From positions 62,001-126,000 of the forward strand of contig QYAI01000092.1 of assembly GCA_003988855.1 (NCBI GenBank): a stretch of 64,000 nt of DNA, given 5' to 3'. The first letter of the stretch is position 1. Every line of letters begins with the position of its first letter. Below the pieces are notes generated by a model. That model did not search any database. It worked only from the letters and a program-made list of their open reading frames with translations, and was not told where the DNA came from. Both the position numbers and the translations under genes were made by a program. Of the stretch, positions 1-11,115 are shown in pieces. Source of the stretch: Arachnopeziza araneosa (taxonomy: Eukaryota > Ascomycota > Leotiomycetes > Helotiales > Arachnopezizaceae).

Positions 1-2001
1 ACAGGTGTCCTCGGCTTCCAATCTGCTTCGAAGAGTTGAGCCACGAGGTAATGTTCATTCTCGTACGAACCCTCAGCCAGAAGTTCCTCAAATCGAGCAG
101 CTGTAAGTTATATTAGCAAGCTCCAGAGTGAATTCGTTGCAAGTGCTTGCCATTGTGGTCTGCATAGACTGCTGTTTCCTTGACAAATAGAATTTGTTCC
201 TCGTTGAGTGTAGCCATTGAAGCGCTTTCATCAGGATTCCAATCCATGGAAAATGGTCGAAAGCCTTTGCAACAGTAGTGAAAAGGCGCTAGCAGAATAT
301 TTGCACCCAGATATAACTCCGAAACCAAATCTGGCCTCGCATGACGTGACTAGCAGAAGTTAGATGCCTAATTATATCGAAAGAAGAGCAATAGGAAAGC
401 AACCTTCAAACCATGTTTTTTGGCGTATCCGATGTCATGCTTCACTGATAAGGAGCAGCTATGAAGAAGCACAAAGGTAGAGAGATAGATGCAAAACCAA
501 TTTTCGGGTTTTTGAGCCAGTACTAGCTTTTGTAATCGATCCAAGACCTTGGTACGCAAAGGTGTCTGAAGTGAATGGGTAGCAATAAGGATGAGTTGTG
601 CTCCTAAGACAGGTGGAATGGGAACTTTGCCTTGCATCCCACTGGACTTGTCCATCATGTCAGGAGTCATACCGAGTGACTCGGAACCAGCAATACGAGT
701 CGATTTGGTTGTCAAACGAATGGCAATCCACAATTGAAGGACCATTTAAAGTAGGTCTCTGTCCTCGGGTGTCTAATATTGCAGAGCTGTCAGTAGTTGG
801 CTGCTACAAGAGAAAATAACGGTATTCCTTACGTTTGATATATTTGAGTATTTAATTGCTGCGCTGTAGGTGCCCCAAAGTAACCTATCGTTATAGTGGA
901 CGGCGCTTTTGAAGAAGTGAGGTCCCTCGCTGATGATAAACCCTTTGTATGCCTGCAATGCAGCAACCATATCGAGAATAGCAAAGTTTGGAATCGTGAC
1001 AGACTTGGTCACGGCACCATCAGCCCATTGTCTTTGCAACATGTCGCCCTCCATTGGAACAAATTCCCTGACTCGTACAGTAAGCGCTGATGGCCCATAG
1101 TCCTGAGTGATTCGAAGCTCTTTGATTTCCGGGGATGCCCAATTCTGTATGTTTGCCAATTTATTGTTCGCCCATCGATGGCTCCATTCACGACCAACCG
1201 CAAAGCTACCTTCTCTAAAAAGTCTCACTTCAGTCACCTTGTATCGTAGGCATGGAAGATTGCGCATCGTAGGTTTCATGATGCGTTGGCATGTTAAGCA
1301 AGCTCCTCTAGGATTCGTTGGGTCAGGATCACACTACCATCAATGAACGTTGGCGTTGGATTAGCAAAAAGAGGTGCTTTTACCCTGATTCTTTGCATTC
1401 GACAGCGTATGCAAGCTGTGAGCTTCCGTGTTTGAGCGGTCTTCAAGCGAGCATCCTCAGAGTGAAATTTCCTGCGAGGCATCATCAACCGCTCTTCTTG
1501 CCCATTGTCGTGGAAATCGCCCTCTTGGCCTCTGTGCTCAGAATCTGTACTGGTCGAGATGAGTTCAGAAGAATCGTTGTTCTTGCGCCATATGCTAGGG
1601 ACCGGACCCAAAGACTGGTCCCAATTGACCTGTTCGTCGAAGTAGCCATCTCCAGGATAGACCATGGGCTGTTGAGCAGCGAATGGTTGAGTAAATTGAA
1701 CTGGAGGCGATTCCGAAATGGACGGGAAGAAGTCATCGACTCCTAGCGTAAGATAATCGCAAGCGTAAGAGTTGGTCGGATTCTCCTTCTGATAAGTTTC
1801 TGTCAAAGCCAAAATCCCGGGAACACTCACAGTACCAAACGAGTTAATCAAACGATCTGCATTCTCTGGTTGCAAACGACCTGCATTCTCTGGTTGCAAA
1901 GTCGCTGCTGTGATGAGAGAAGAACCATGAAGATCGTTCAAAAGAGGAGGGGTGTCAAAGTCGGAGTAAGCCATTTGAAGTTGAGAGTATCCATCTGCCA
2001 T
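1..2001 (-). pseudogene. Zn2Cys6 fungal transcription factor, 3' end off the window, interrupted by an in-frame stop
   Basis: Exons on the minus strand are 2001-1384, 1333-833, 772-404, 349-151 and 100-1, all joining in phase; the 3' end lies beyond base 1. The Zn2Cys6 DNA-binding domain starts near residue 200 (CIRCRMQRIR) and is completed after the 50-nt intron 1334-1383 (CDPDP, then CLTC and a last Cys in LPCLRYK). This is the unusual long-loop form in which the binuclear cluster sits in mid-protein. The intron 773-832 is 60 nt with a TACTGAC branch point, and the exon behind it reads eight codons and then TAA (746-748) before a well-formed middle region (LQLWIAIR, then ESLGMTP). The stop leaves 381 residues with the DNA-binding part but without the C-terminal half. 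The last intron (101-150) is GC-AG. A nuclear regulator is inferred from the family. It may be a pseudogene, a truncated regulator or a base error. Confidence 0.7.
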
Positions 2002-2039
2002 TGTGAGTAAAAGCCATACCTTTGAAGGAATCTAAGTTA

Positions 2040-2851
2040 GTCAACTTGGTTTAGAACAGGAGTGGAGGCTTGTGGTGAGAAGCTCGCAAAACAATCTGCA
2101 ATCTGCCTTGGCAACAGTTTAGCGCCAAGAAATGACAGACTGCAAGACTCGTCAGGCATCTTGCCCGAGATAGTTTCCGGCTCAAAGGTAGCTGCTGTCT
2201 GAGGTGAGAGTTTAGAATGGTTCGGTGCTTCCTCCATAGTTGACGAAGTCTTGGTGCGCCGTTTGGATGTCTTCTTACGTGTGGTTTGAGGCCGAACGTT
2301 GGACTCGGAAGGATGAAATATTTTACTAAGGTTGGTAGGTAGGTCTTGAAGATGAACTTGAAGGATTGATGCGGCTTCCTTCAACGTGGCACGTTGAGTA
2401 GGAGTGAGTGAATCAAGATTGACAACTGGCTTCGACCTCCTTTTCACACAGCGCTCTGGAGTATCTTCCTTCCTGCGGCGTTTTTGGCCATTTTTCTGAT
2501 GGCTTGTTAGATGCAATGTTGAAGTGGTGGGGAGGAGAAATATGACAGGAACAATGAATATAAGCCAGCAGTAAGAGGAGTAGAAACGGAAGGGACAAGC
2601 CAAACGGTGAGCTCTCAACTCACTGGAGCAGGTACGGCCTGTGTCTTATCTATCGATGAAAGAGCGAATAGGACCCATGTTTCCCAAATATCCAAGTCAG
2701 GCCGCCAGCTCAAGGAATCTAAACTATGCAAAACTATGCAAGGTTCCGGAGACATGCGACGCGAATACGTGGTGTGAACTCCTCTCTCTCCACTCGGGAG
2801 GACGCCGAGAGTTATCAATCCCTTAGATTGATAAGAAGCATACGTAGTCAC
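2040..2851 (-). CDS. Possible 5' exons of the adjacent Zn2Cys6 gene, or a separate basic protein
   Basis: Two open segments join in phase across a 128-nt intron (2496-2623) with a strong GTGAGT donor and a CAG acceptor. The downstream segment is lysine/arginine-rich (KNGQKRRRKED, CVKRRSKPVVNLD) and then predicts a short helical region (TPTQRATLKEAASILQ). The open frame ends at a stop close to 2037. After a CTTAG acceptor just below this point the sequence is open and in frame with the start of the neighbouring regulator, so this stretch may be its N-terminal exon(s), but I could not settle a donor. No recognised domain. The first start (2851) is only the longest option. Confidence 0.3.
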
Positions 2852-4649
2852 TAAATAGAAACAAACATCTCCTTCGCTCCTCGTTTCTCTTTCTCCCCAA
2901 GTTGAGCCTGATAGTTATGATTCTTCCCCAGATGTTGTGTTGTCGTCGATGGCCAAGCAGTTTCGTAGCTACCGCCGCTGCGCGCCACGCCAGGGAGGTG
3001 TTTCTAAGCCACTACCAAGGCTGAACTCCCATCGACGTAGTGTGCTGCTGCAACAACAAGCAAGAAACCAGGATCGATGATATCCGTGAGACACTGGAGT
3101 AAGGGGCTGACAGGGTACGCTCTTTTCGAGCGTTGAGTTGAAACCCGAGTAAATCGCTGGGGAATTTTTTCATCGTGGATATGCACAAATCGGAACAGAA
3201 GTTGCTAGAAAGGTGGAGGAGATAGTTGACGGTAATCAGCAGGCCTCTAGTAGTAAGATTCTTTTGTCGGACAAGAAAGGACCTAGGGAGCGCTGTTGGA
3301 AAGTTGAAATCAGTTGAGGAGAGAACGACGAGGGTCATGATGATTTCGATTTCGATTGTAGGGGGAGTTTGAACATTCTTTTCAACTACATAAACTTTTG
3401 AACAGCGGAGATATCTATCAATCAAGCTTGCTAAATCTTAGTAAATCAATTCGAATCTGGAGATCAAGTTCACATCACACGTTGGCAGACTTAGAATCAC
3501 TGGATTTGAATCCAAGTCTTAGAAATGTTAAAAAGGTAGGTGAGTCCGCTCTTACTCATGCTCATTCCAACAACATTTCAGCTGCTATCAGGTCTGATCT
3601 TCGAAAACAACCCAAATCATATGCGTTGTAAAATTATCTCTAGCGTCATGCATGTATAGTGGACTCCCTCTCTGGACAGCGAATATGATACCTCTGGTAA
3701 TAGCATGGGACTTGAAGAGTTTTTGTGGGTTCGGTCTGGAAACAGGGTTTAATCCTCGAGTTCCTGAGATGTTCCGTTGTGTATCGATCAACAAGTGTGT
3801 TGATGACAGCAAACCACAGACTGTGGACTTCGTTCAGATCTCGAACTTTCGCAGGGCTCTATAACGCTTTCGGTTATGAGGAGGGTTTTATTTGGAATGG
3901 TATGAATACAATATGCTGAGATATCAAATTTTTTTAAACTATCGTAAATTCGGTCTCGGCAAGGCCCATCTCCATTGGCTCGCCATACATGATTCCGTGT
4001 ATATAAGACTCTCCAACCAAGGTATATGAGATCTCAATCAGGCAATTGGCTATGAAAAACACGTGATTCTGGAAGAAGTGGATATACGGCTTGAAAATGA
4101 AGGTTGGATGGCGCGGTGGGCTTGCTCATCGATGGAGGGGTGAGATGTTGACGCCTTCAGTCCAAGGCAGCCTTGCATTGGCAGAGCTTCAGCGGTTGAG
4201 AAACCTGCTATGAATAACTTGGAAGGTGCCACGCAATCGCTATGCTCGACATAGTTTGCAGGGTTGCTACTCGCTCTCAGGTATGAGAGCAGAGTTTCCA
4301 ATGACGACCGAGACGTAGGAGGTAATCTTGTCTTCCGAGCGAAGTTTAGACATTTACAGCTGAGTCAGCAGCCACCACCCAGGCCGAAGCTTCAACTAAG
4401 GCACGATCCAATAGTCCCCTGCCGCGATGATTCCGAGGCGTCAAGTGGCTGGCTGTAATTCTTCATTTAGGTATTCATGAGCGTCAGTTGCCAGGCCGAA
4501 AGCCTGCTCCGCTGTCAGCCACAGGGCAGGGCTAAACCCACGGCGAAAGCCGGCCTGGGCAGCCACGCTGGTCTGTGCACGCTTTCATATTCATGTTACT
4601 TATGAGGCGCTGTTCCGCTGAGACGTGAAGAATCCACACTTGTCGGGCC
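2852..4649. other. Intergenic, no gene seen
   Basis: Short overlapping open frames occur on both strands but none has a recognisable domain, a convincing splice pattern or codon-like composition. This stretch includes the upstream region of the regulator that starts at 4650. Confidence 0.5.
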
Positions 4650-6320
4650 ATGGAATCAACATCGAAAGCACGTCCAAAGAAGCGGAAAAGCGCACCGAAA
4701 GTCAGGACAGGATGTGGTACGTGCAAGTGAGTCGTCGTGTCCATCTGCACTTTCGGCTTCGCTAAAACATCCTCTTCTAGAATTCGAAGGATAAAATGCG
4801 ATGAGGGCAAACCGATTTGTCAGCGCTGCATCAAATTTGGCGTCGACTGTGATGGCTATCTTTCGACCTCCAAGCCGGCTCCAAGCCAGCTTCGTAAACT
4901 GTTGCCCATAGAAACAGTCATCGAATTGCCTTCTTCAGGCGCCCTTTCGAAATCACCGTTTGACAGCGCCGAGGAACACCAGTACTTCAATCTCTTCTGT
5001 GCTCGCACTGGCTACGATATATTTCCTACTTTTGACTCGGGTTCCACGCGCCAACGGCTCCTGGAGTCATGTCACTACAATCCAGCGATACGACATGCGA
5101 TAGTTGCGCTAGGAGCCCTGGACAAGACTGCGGAACTCGTCCAGAGCTTCGAAAAAATGTCCTTGACACCCGTCGAAAGAGATGCAGCAGCGAATGAACA
5201 CCATCAAAATGCTCTTAGACAGTATGTCAAAGCCGTCAAGTACATGGCAGCTGATGCAGCGGTAAAGAAGCCGGACTTGAGAACGATGCTCCTCACCTGC
5301 TTGCTCATCTTAGCCTTTGAGTCTTGGACTGGGAACATGGATCTCGCCCTCAAACAGGTCCATGCTGGGATACGACTCATCCAAGAATGGAAAGAGGAAT
5401 ACCGAGACGACAAGGACAAATTCGCAAAGTTATCTCCCGCACCATATATCGTTGAAGACGATCTGATTCAAATCTTTTATCGGCTAACGGTCCAACACTC
5501 CTTCTTTGCAGATGGCCACTCCCCCAAGTCACACTCGGTCCTCGGTATGGAAGGACCGACATTCACACGAACGATGCCGTCGACCTTCACGGACATTTAT
5601 GAAGCTGGAAAGTTCTATGACGGCATCATTCGACGCGGCGTCTACCTTATCACGACCCATTCCGCCTATCTCGGACCCGATGCCCCCAAGGACTCGGAGG
5701 TCTGGCTCTGGGCCATGAAAGAGCAAGAGGAGCTCCAAGCCGACGTGTGGCGCTTCCATAAAGCGCTCGAGCCAGTCCTCGCGAAGATCGACGGTGGTCC
5801 AGAGAAGCATTATGCGCTCTTCATCCAGCTGTCCATGGCCATCGGCTACATCGGCCTCTCGACCCATCTCTCATCCGACGAGTCCATCCATGACCAGTAC
5901 AACCCCGTATACAAACAAGTCGTCCATCTCGCGAAAGAGGTCATGAAGCACATGCCGAGCACGAGCAAGACGCGCCGCTCCAACTTCTGCTTCGACACCC
6001 GAATCATCGTCCCGCTCTGGGTCGTGGGTCTCAAGTGTCGCGAGCCGACCATCCGCAGAGACGCGATCAATTTCCTGCTGATGAATCCGAGGAGGGAAGG
6101 CATCTGGGACAGCGTCTTTGCCGGCAAAGTACTCCAGTGGGCCATGGAAGTCGAAGAGGAGTTCCTTGAGGATGGCAAGGTGCCTGGTTGGGCGAGACTC
6201 GCAGGGGTCAAGTGGAGTGGTGCTGAGCTAGGCGGGAAGCGAGCAGAGCTGGTGTGTCTGCAGAGGGTCTCGGCCGATGATCCGAGTTTGGTAAGGAGAA
6301 CGAAAAAGATTACTTGGTGA
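4650..6320 (+). CDS. Zn2Cys6 transcription factor, 538 aa
   Basis: Two exons, 4650-4726 and 4781-6320, with a 54-nt intron (GTGAGT donor, TCTAG acceptor) that splits the zinc cluster, a common arrangement in this family. Joined, the cluster reads CGTCKIRRIKCDEGKP followed by CQRC and a last Cys in FGVDCDGY, that is C-x2-C-x6-C-x6-C-x2-C-x6-C. It is preceded by a basic stretch (KARPKKRKSAPKVRTG). The remaining 480 residues form a helical regulatory region of the fungal C6-finger type (SAEEHQYFNLFC near residue 90, then ALRQYVKAVKYM). The start was chosen because the cluster lies within 25 codons of it. It should bind DNA in the nucleus; targets are unknown and no neighbouring pathway genes point to one. 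Confidence 0.88.
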
Positions 6321-6847
6321 TGGAGTATATATCGCAGGAGTCGCATTTCAATCAATCGTATCGCAAAAGTTTGTATCTGTAATAGCGAAGCGAGCATGAG
6401 GCCTGCTAGATCAAATCTGATTATGCTTCTCTCACGTTTACCCGAGAATTCTGCCTCCCCCAGATATAAGACCGGTCATTTTGCTGAGGTGAAATCTCAC
6501 CTTACGTTCTTCAACAAGAACGCCGTGATATGAGCCAGGGGACTCTGGTGCATCATACTGAATTATATTATAGATTTCTATGAGCTGCTTCTTCGAGTTT
6601 CGCACTCTCTCTGTTGGAATGACGTCTCGGCCGCCCTTGAGCTCAGATGAGCAGCTTCTACCTTCATCTCACTTCATCTATCCATCTCCCATCCCAACCC
6701 CTGGTTATCCCCCTCATCTCCTCTCTCCCGTAGCCTGTATAAACTTTGTCAACTCGTTCTTCGCCAACGCCTTGAGCACAGTGCATTTCTTAATGAACTG
6801 TGCAAGATCTATCTAAAATGAGTATCGTCTCGTGCTGCTTCTGGCTC
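6321..6847. other. Intergenic between convergent genes
   Basis: Holds the 3' ends of the forward regulator and of the reverse-strand fragment that stops at 6848. No gene seen. Confidence 0.5.
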
Positions 6848-7909
6848 TCATAACCTACTGGTGTGAGTGTCAAACTCAAGGATGACGTGCTTGAGCTTCT
6901 TGACGACCTCCGTCTCGGCTTCGCGTTGGTGGACACCGATGGCGGCGAGGTCCCACAATGTCGAGTCGCTGGTCTCGAATGATCTGCGCGCTTGGAGGCA
7001 GGATGATTTGCGCTTCAGGACGCAGCGGTGGGGTATTGGATCTGTCTCGTCTTGCTCGCTGAGTTCTTCTTCTATGAGTACTTCTGGATCGACTAGGCGC
7101 TCGTTAACATGCTTGATTTTACAGGAGAGAAAAACGAGAGGAGGGGTGTCTCACTTTCGATGACCAGGAAAGACCGCGAGACGTCGCGTCCTTCCACTTT
7201 TTCGGCCAGCGTGTGCGCTCTGTGTGCAAAGAGGACGACACACGGCGCGATCGGGGCGGCGTAGACGACAACACTTGAGCTGCTGGGGGCCGTGTATGAT
7301 GGTGGATCGACAGTGACGGAGCTGCGCCGCGACGAGGATGACATGATTGAGAAGATGGACGGTGCTGACTTCTTCACTGTACGGCCGCTAGAGACTGACG
7401 CCGTAGACATCGATGACCACGGTTTGCGTTTCGAGCCGGGCGCGATGGATACAGGTGGGGGTGGGGGCGATGCCAGAGCCAGGTTATCTTCAGTTGTACG
7501 AGCTGCTGCATGCCAGAGCTGGAGTCTGCACAGGTCCTGGCGAGTTGAGCCACCCATGAGAGTTATCTCTTGTGAAGTTACCATCACCCTTGCTCTATCA
7601 ATGCGTCAGTCACCTCTTCAAGAGTAACAGGATTGCTTCCTGAAGTCCAACTCACTCATCATGTCCGACTTTATACCCTGTGATCTTTTGCTGGAACTCG
7701 AACATGTCTAAATTAAAAATTAATAATGATTATTTGCGCCGGGATTTCCTGTTAGCAAACCTTGTCTCTGTTGAAAAACCAGTCTTCGCGGGAGCGGAGA
7801 TCTTTGATCGGTGCGGAAAATGATGGTCTGAGGCTCCAGTGATGCAGCTGTCCAGGTCCGCATCGCATACGAGGGAATGATTTGCACTTTATCGAGCTCG
7901 TAGTGGTCT
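6848..7909 (-). pseudogene. C-terminal exons of a conserved fungal protein, probably broken
   Basis: Reverse-strand exons 7909-7761, 7707-7656 and 7594 downwards join in phase across introns of 53 nt (7708-7760) and 61 nt (7595-7655, CTGAC branch). The product has conserved-looking blocks DKVQIIPSYAMRTWTA, EPQTIIFRTDQRSPLP, MFEFQQKITGYKV and ARVMVTSQEITLM, then a Ser-rich linker, FAHRAHTLAEKVEG and a last block AAIGVHQREAETEVVKKLKH ending at a TGA (6848-6850). The one plausible intron before the last exon (7112-7154, GTGAGA to AAG) shifts the frame into a stop, so the 3' part does not join cleanly. No start codon is evident; the first exon follows a CAG acceptor. It probably belonged with the gene just upstream (8120-9825). 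Function unknown. Confidence 0.5.
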
Positions 7910-7923
7910 CTGCCGGTAGTTAG

Positions 7924-8115
7924 CTAACGGGATGCATGAGAGGACGAGTACACACGTCGTTTCCTTCTCTCTACCGTCTTGAAGAGGTGTTGTTATGAGG
8001 ACCAGACTCGGATGCGAATCTTTCTGCTGGTGTATTTGCAACGTCTGAGTATAGTTTGGATCTTGACTATTGAGAGGCCTATTGCGATGAGAATGAAGCC
8101 CGTGATGAGATTGAA
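7924..8115 (-). pseudogene. Frame-disrupted membrane segment downstream of the 521-aa ORF
   Basis: In a frame one base off the ORF that ends at 8120, the reverse strand encodes a hydrophobic helix (FNLITGFILIAIGLSIVKIQ), then KIRIRVWSS, a TAA stop (7993-7995) and VERRKRRVYSSSHASR before a TAG at 7924-7926. It looks like the natural continuation of the upstream gene: a single-pass membrane anchor followed by a basic tail. Reaching it needs a one-base frame change near 8116-8124, and the internal TAA must also be passed. An intron starting at GTGAGT (8123) can skip the region, but none of its acceptors restores this frame. Confidence 0.4.
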
Positions 8116-8119
8116 GCAC

Positions 8120-9825
8120 TCACATCCTCTTCCCTCTCAAGTCACGGTTTACATTTTCAACATCCCAGCTTGACATTGAGTTGTCTGCTATTTCAATTGC
8201 AGCCTGTTTTGGTGAATATTGATCAAGCTGTTGAAGTCGTGGCGATTGTCGAGCTTGTCCAGGTTGCTGAGAGTTAGGAGATTGCGGAAGTCTTGGCGAT
8301 TGTTGGAAGTTTGGAGGTTGTTGGAAGCCTGGAGGTTGTGGGGTTCTTGGAGACTGTTGAAGCCTTGGAGATTGAAGTCTTGGGGACTGTTGAAGTCGTG
8401 GTGGCTGTTGAAGGCTTGGCGACTGTTGTAGTAGCAAATCTTGGCGGCCTTCTTGGCCGACGGTTCGGTCTTCCCGGAGACTAGGTGCTGCAGGTAACTC
8501 CGCTATTCTGTTCGATATTGAAGAATCTTCAATCTCAACCAGTATTTGTTGCCTTAATGGATGATTCTTAGCTCGCTGGAGTTGAGCTTGTGAGAATTGC
8601 TTGGTCCGATCAGTATTCTGGCTTATAGTTCTGCGTCCTTCAAAAATGGCCAGCATCTCTGATATTGGAAAAATTGTCACGTAGGAACCGAGAATACGGC
8701 GGAGTGATTCCTGCAAAGCCTGCGATAGAGGTAAGTACAAGTATCCGGCACTCAAATTTGAGATGATGTCAACAAATACCTCTTCAAGATAAGCGAAGAA
8801 TCCTTCGACAGTCACCCTCCAATAATCCATTTGACGCGCAAAGGTGGTATTGGAAGGGAGACTTGCTGCGATCTTGTATTCATGAGATCCTCTGATACTC
8901 TGGACAATCCAAATTGCATTCACGATATTGGTGATCGCAACATAATATATGCTCTCGCCGTATACTGCATCATCCCCTAACCTGGTGATGCTGTTGAAGT
9001 ACAGGATGGCTACATCAAGGCCATACTGAAGCCTCAGCTGATCATGTTGTAACTGTCCTGCTGCTCGCATGAGCCTCATCTCCAACTCAGGTGGCATAAT
9101 TATGCCGTCCTGTACTAAGCGAGGACTTTCTCCCTTCTCTCTGTGCACAAGTTGGCCTAATCGTTCTGCACATTCAAGGATGTAAGCCGCTGAGTTCACA
9201 ATGTGGATAGAACGATCTTCTAGCACTTGACTGCACAAATCAGCAAACCTTTAAAGAATAAAAGCTCAAGGCTATTAGTTACGTACGGGTCTATGATATT
9301 GAACAAGATAGAGAACTGATCATATGTTAGCCTACTAACGATAATTATTCTTGGCTTGTAATGATGCTACCTTGATGTTATGGCACGCAATGCGCTGTCC
9401 GAGGCTGTCAATTCCAGATTCGATTTCTGAGCTCCAGTAGAATTTATCTACAGATCTTCCACTCATTTGAAAGAATCTTTTGTCGCTCAACAAGATCTCG
9501 CAGTCATCTAAAGTTCGCTTGAAGTCACCTAAGACTTGGCCTTCCGCACTGGGGCCTCCATACTGTCTTGCTTTATCCGGAGGTCCAGCTTGATCCTCCG
9601 CTTTCCTTAGAACATCGAGAAGAAGCTCTAGGTTGATAGCAAATTTCCTAATGTCTTCTCCGAACTCTTTATAGGACTGATCTGACGCTGTAAGTAGCTC
9701 CCCTATCGCCAGAAAACTAAGTGAAGAGACTAACTTGTGGTGTCAATATTTTGAAACCCGGTTTTATAAATTTTCTGAGCTGTTGCCAAGGCTTGCACGA
9801 CGTCTTCGGTGACGACAGGGATCAT
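8120..9825 (-). CDS. Large conserved fungal protein, N-terminal part, 521 aa
   Basis: Exons 9825-9735, 9687-9371, 9315-9287 and 9248-8120 join in phase across introns of 47, 55 and 38 nt (the last is short). The N-terminus (MIPVVTEDVVQALATAQKIY) and the next 250 residues are predicted helical, resembling the helical N-terminal regions of fungal signalling/STAND-type proteins; this resemblance is from memory and was not searched. The middle contains YGLDVAILYFNSITRLG and VEGFFAYLEEVFVDIIS. Residues about 400-490 are an imperfect repeat of LQQSPR-like units. The ORF ends DLRGKRM, but a membrane helix and further conserved-looking exons follow in other frames, so the 521-aa product is probably a truncated form of a longer ancestral protein. 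Confidence 0.7.
8215..8445 (-). repeat. Imperfect tandem repeat encoding Q/P/S-rich units
   Basis: About 230 bp of degenerate 15-24 bp units, seen on the plus strand as variants of TTGGAGACTGTTGAAG. On the coding strand they give LQQSPR, LQQPPR, FQQPPN and similar. The opposite strand is also open (WRLLKSWRL-like), which creates spurious forward ORFs. Confidence 0.8.
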
Positions 9826-11115
9826 TATGAGTGTGGGGAAACCACGGTTGGATGAAGGTGAAGATTAAGATTTATTGAAGAAGCTACGATTAGGAATGAT
9901 TATCAGAGAATATCGCTGTCAATACAAGCGCTGCAGGCTGATCTATTTTGAGAACTAGGGGATGTTTCTACTCGTCCCAGGAAGTGTTAAAATGCGTGCG
10001 AGGCAGAGGGAGTCCGCAGACACCAATAAGTACCCATGCTGACGCACGGCCAGCGCTTTAAGTAAGTTGTCGGGATTTTGATGCACTGTTTCGGTAAGGC
10101 CTAGACTTTGGGCGTTGTACAGTCCGCTCCCTTGGTGATTTGTCGAGCTGAAGCCACTTCAAGGATTCTATTGACCAACCAGTTGTGCTAGTCATCTTGT
10201 CTGGCTTTTTATTGGCTTGTAGAAATGGTTCCTGCTACAAATGAACCTTGGAGGGGACTGGAAATACGAGTAGCTCGCTACAAGGGGTTTTAGGGCTCGC
10301 CGGAGAAGGGAAATATAATTTTTCCTTGTTTTCTATTTGATTAATCTGTAAAGAAATCGTAGCTCCTTAACTGGAGGCCTTACTTATCACCGGCTCATCT
10401 GTAGCTTTTAAATAACAGAGCTTGTTTGTCCATGTTTCTTCCCGATGAGTGCGTGTGCCAAAACTCTCTTGATTGCAGGTTTCGAATTAAGCCACTTGAG
10501 GTCGGCAGCCTGTCTGGAGATAACCCGTTCGTCTGTTCTTGCTTTTTGTTGGCGCTGATAGATTGGCCAATACCCCCACATTTAGCGACGGTACCCGCAA
10601 ATTAAACTGTCTCTGTCCTTGGCTTAACACTTCAGCTTCGTTCCTCTATTAGTGTATCTTCTAGGCCCAAAGGCTGCCTCGAACCTCCTTTTCAAGTCGA
10701 CATACGAGCGTCTTTACATTCACATAGTTCGAGTAATATCTTTTATGATAGAAAACTAATGTCAAAAATAACGCTTCCAGCTTCGGGATTCTCATTATAT
10801 GCCAGCAAATGAAACGGCTGTCAAATGACTCACGTGCAAAAGATGGGTGATCGAGTTCAGCCTGGCTTGGGCTGTGTCGAACAGCTGAAGAAGTGGCTTG
10901 CAGCATTCTGACCTTATCATGAACGGGTGGAACCATTTTGAGGGATATGTAATATGTCGGGGAACACTGCATTCAAGCCACTTGTCATCGCCCAAGCTTT
11001 CAAATGCTCTCCTCCGCTGCTCCCAAGATTTTCTCGTCCATTTTTGTAGCCTCTTTCATGGTTCGTTTTACCATCATTCGTTTGAAATAAAAACACCAGA
11101 GGTCAAGAGGTTAAC
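9826..11115. other. Intergenic, divergent promoters
   Basis: About 1.3 kb between divergent genes. Only short open frames without recognisable features. It should hold the promoters of the reverse gene ending at 9825 and of the permease starting at 11116. Confidence 0.5.

Noticed and set aside
1318..1746. 142-aa forward ORF
   Set aside because: Lies entirely opposite the first exon of the reverse regulator and has no domain.
5846..6397. 183-aa reverse ORF
   Set aside because: Shadow of the Zn2Cys6 gene on the forward strand.
8219..8484. Forward ORFs rich in SWRLL and EVVGSLEV units
   Set aside because: They are the opposite strand of the Q/P/S repeat in the reverse gene; repeats without stops are open in several frames.
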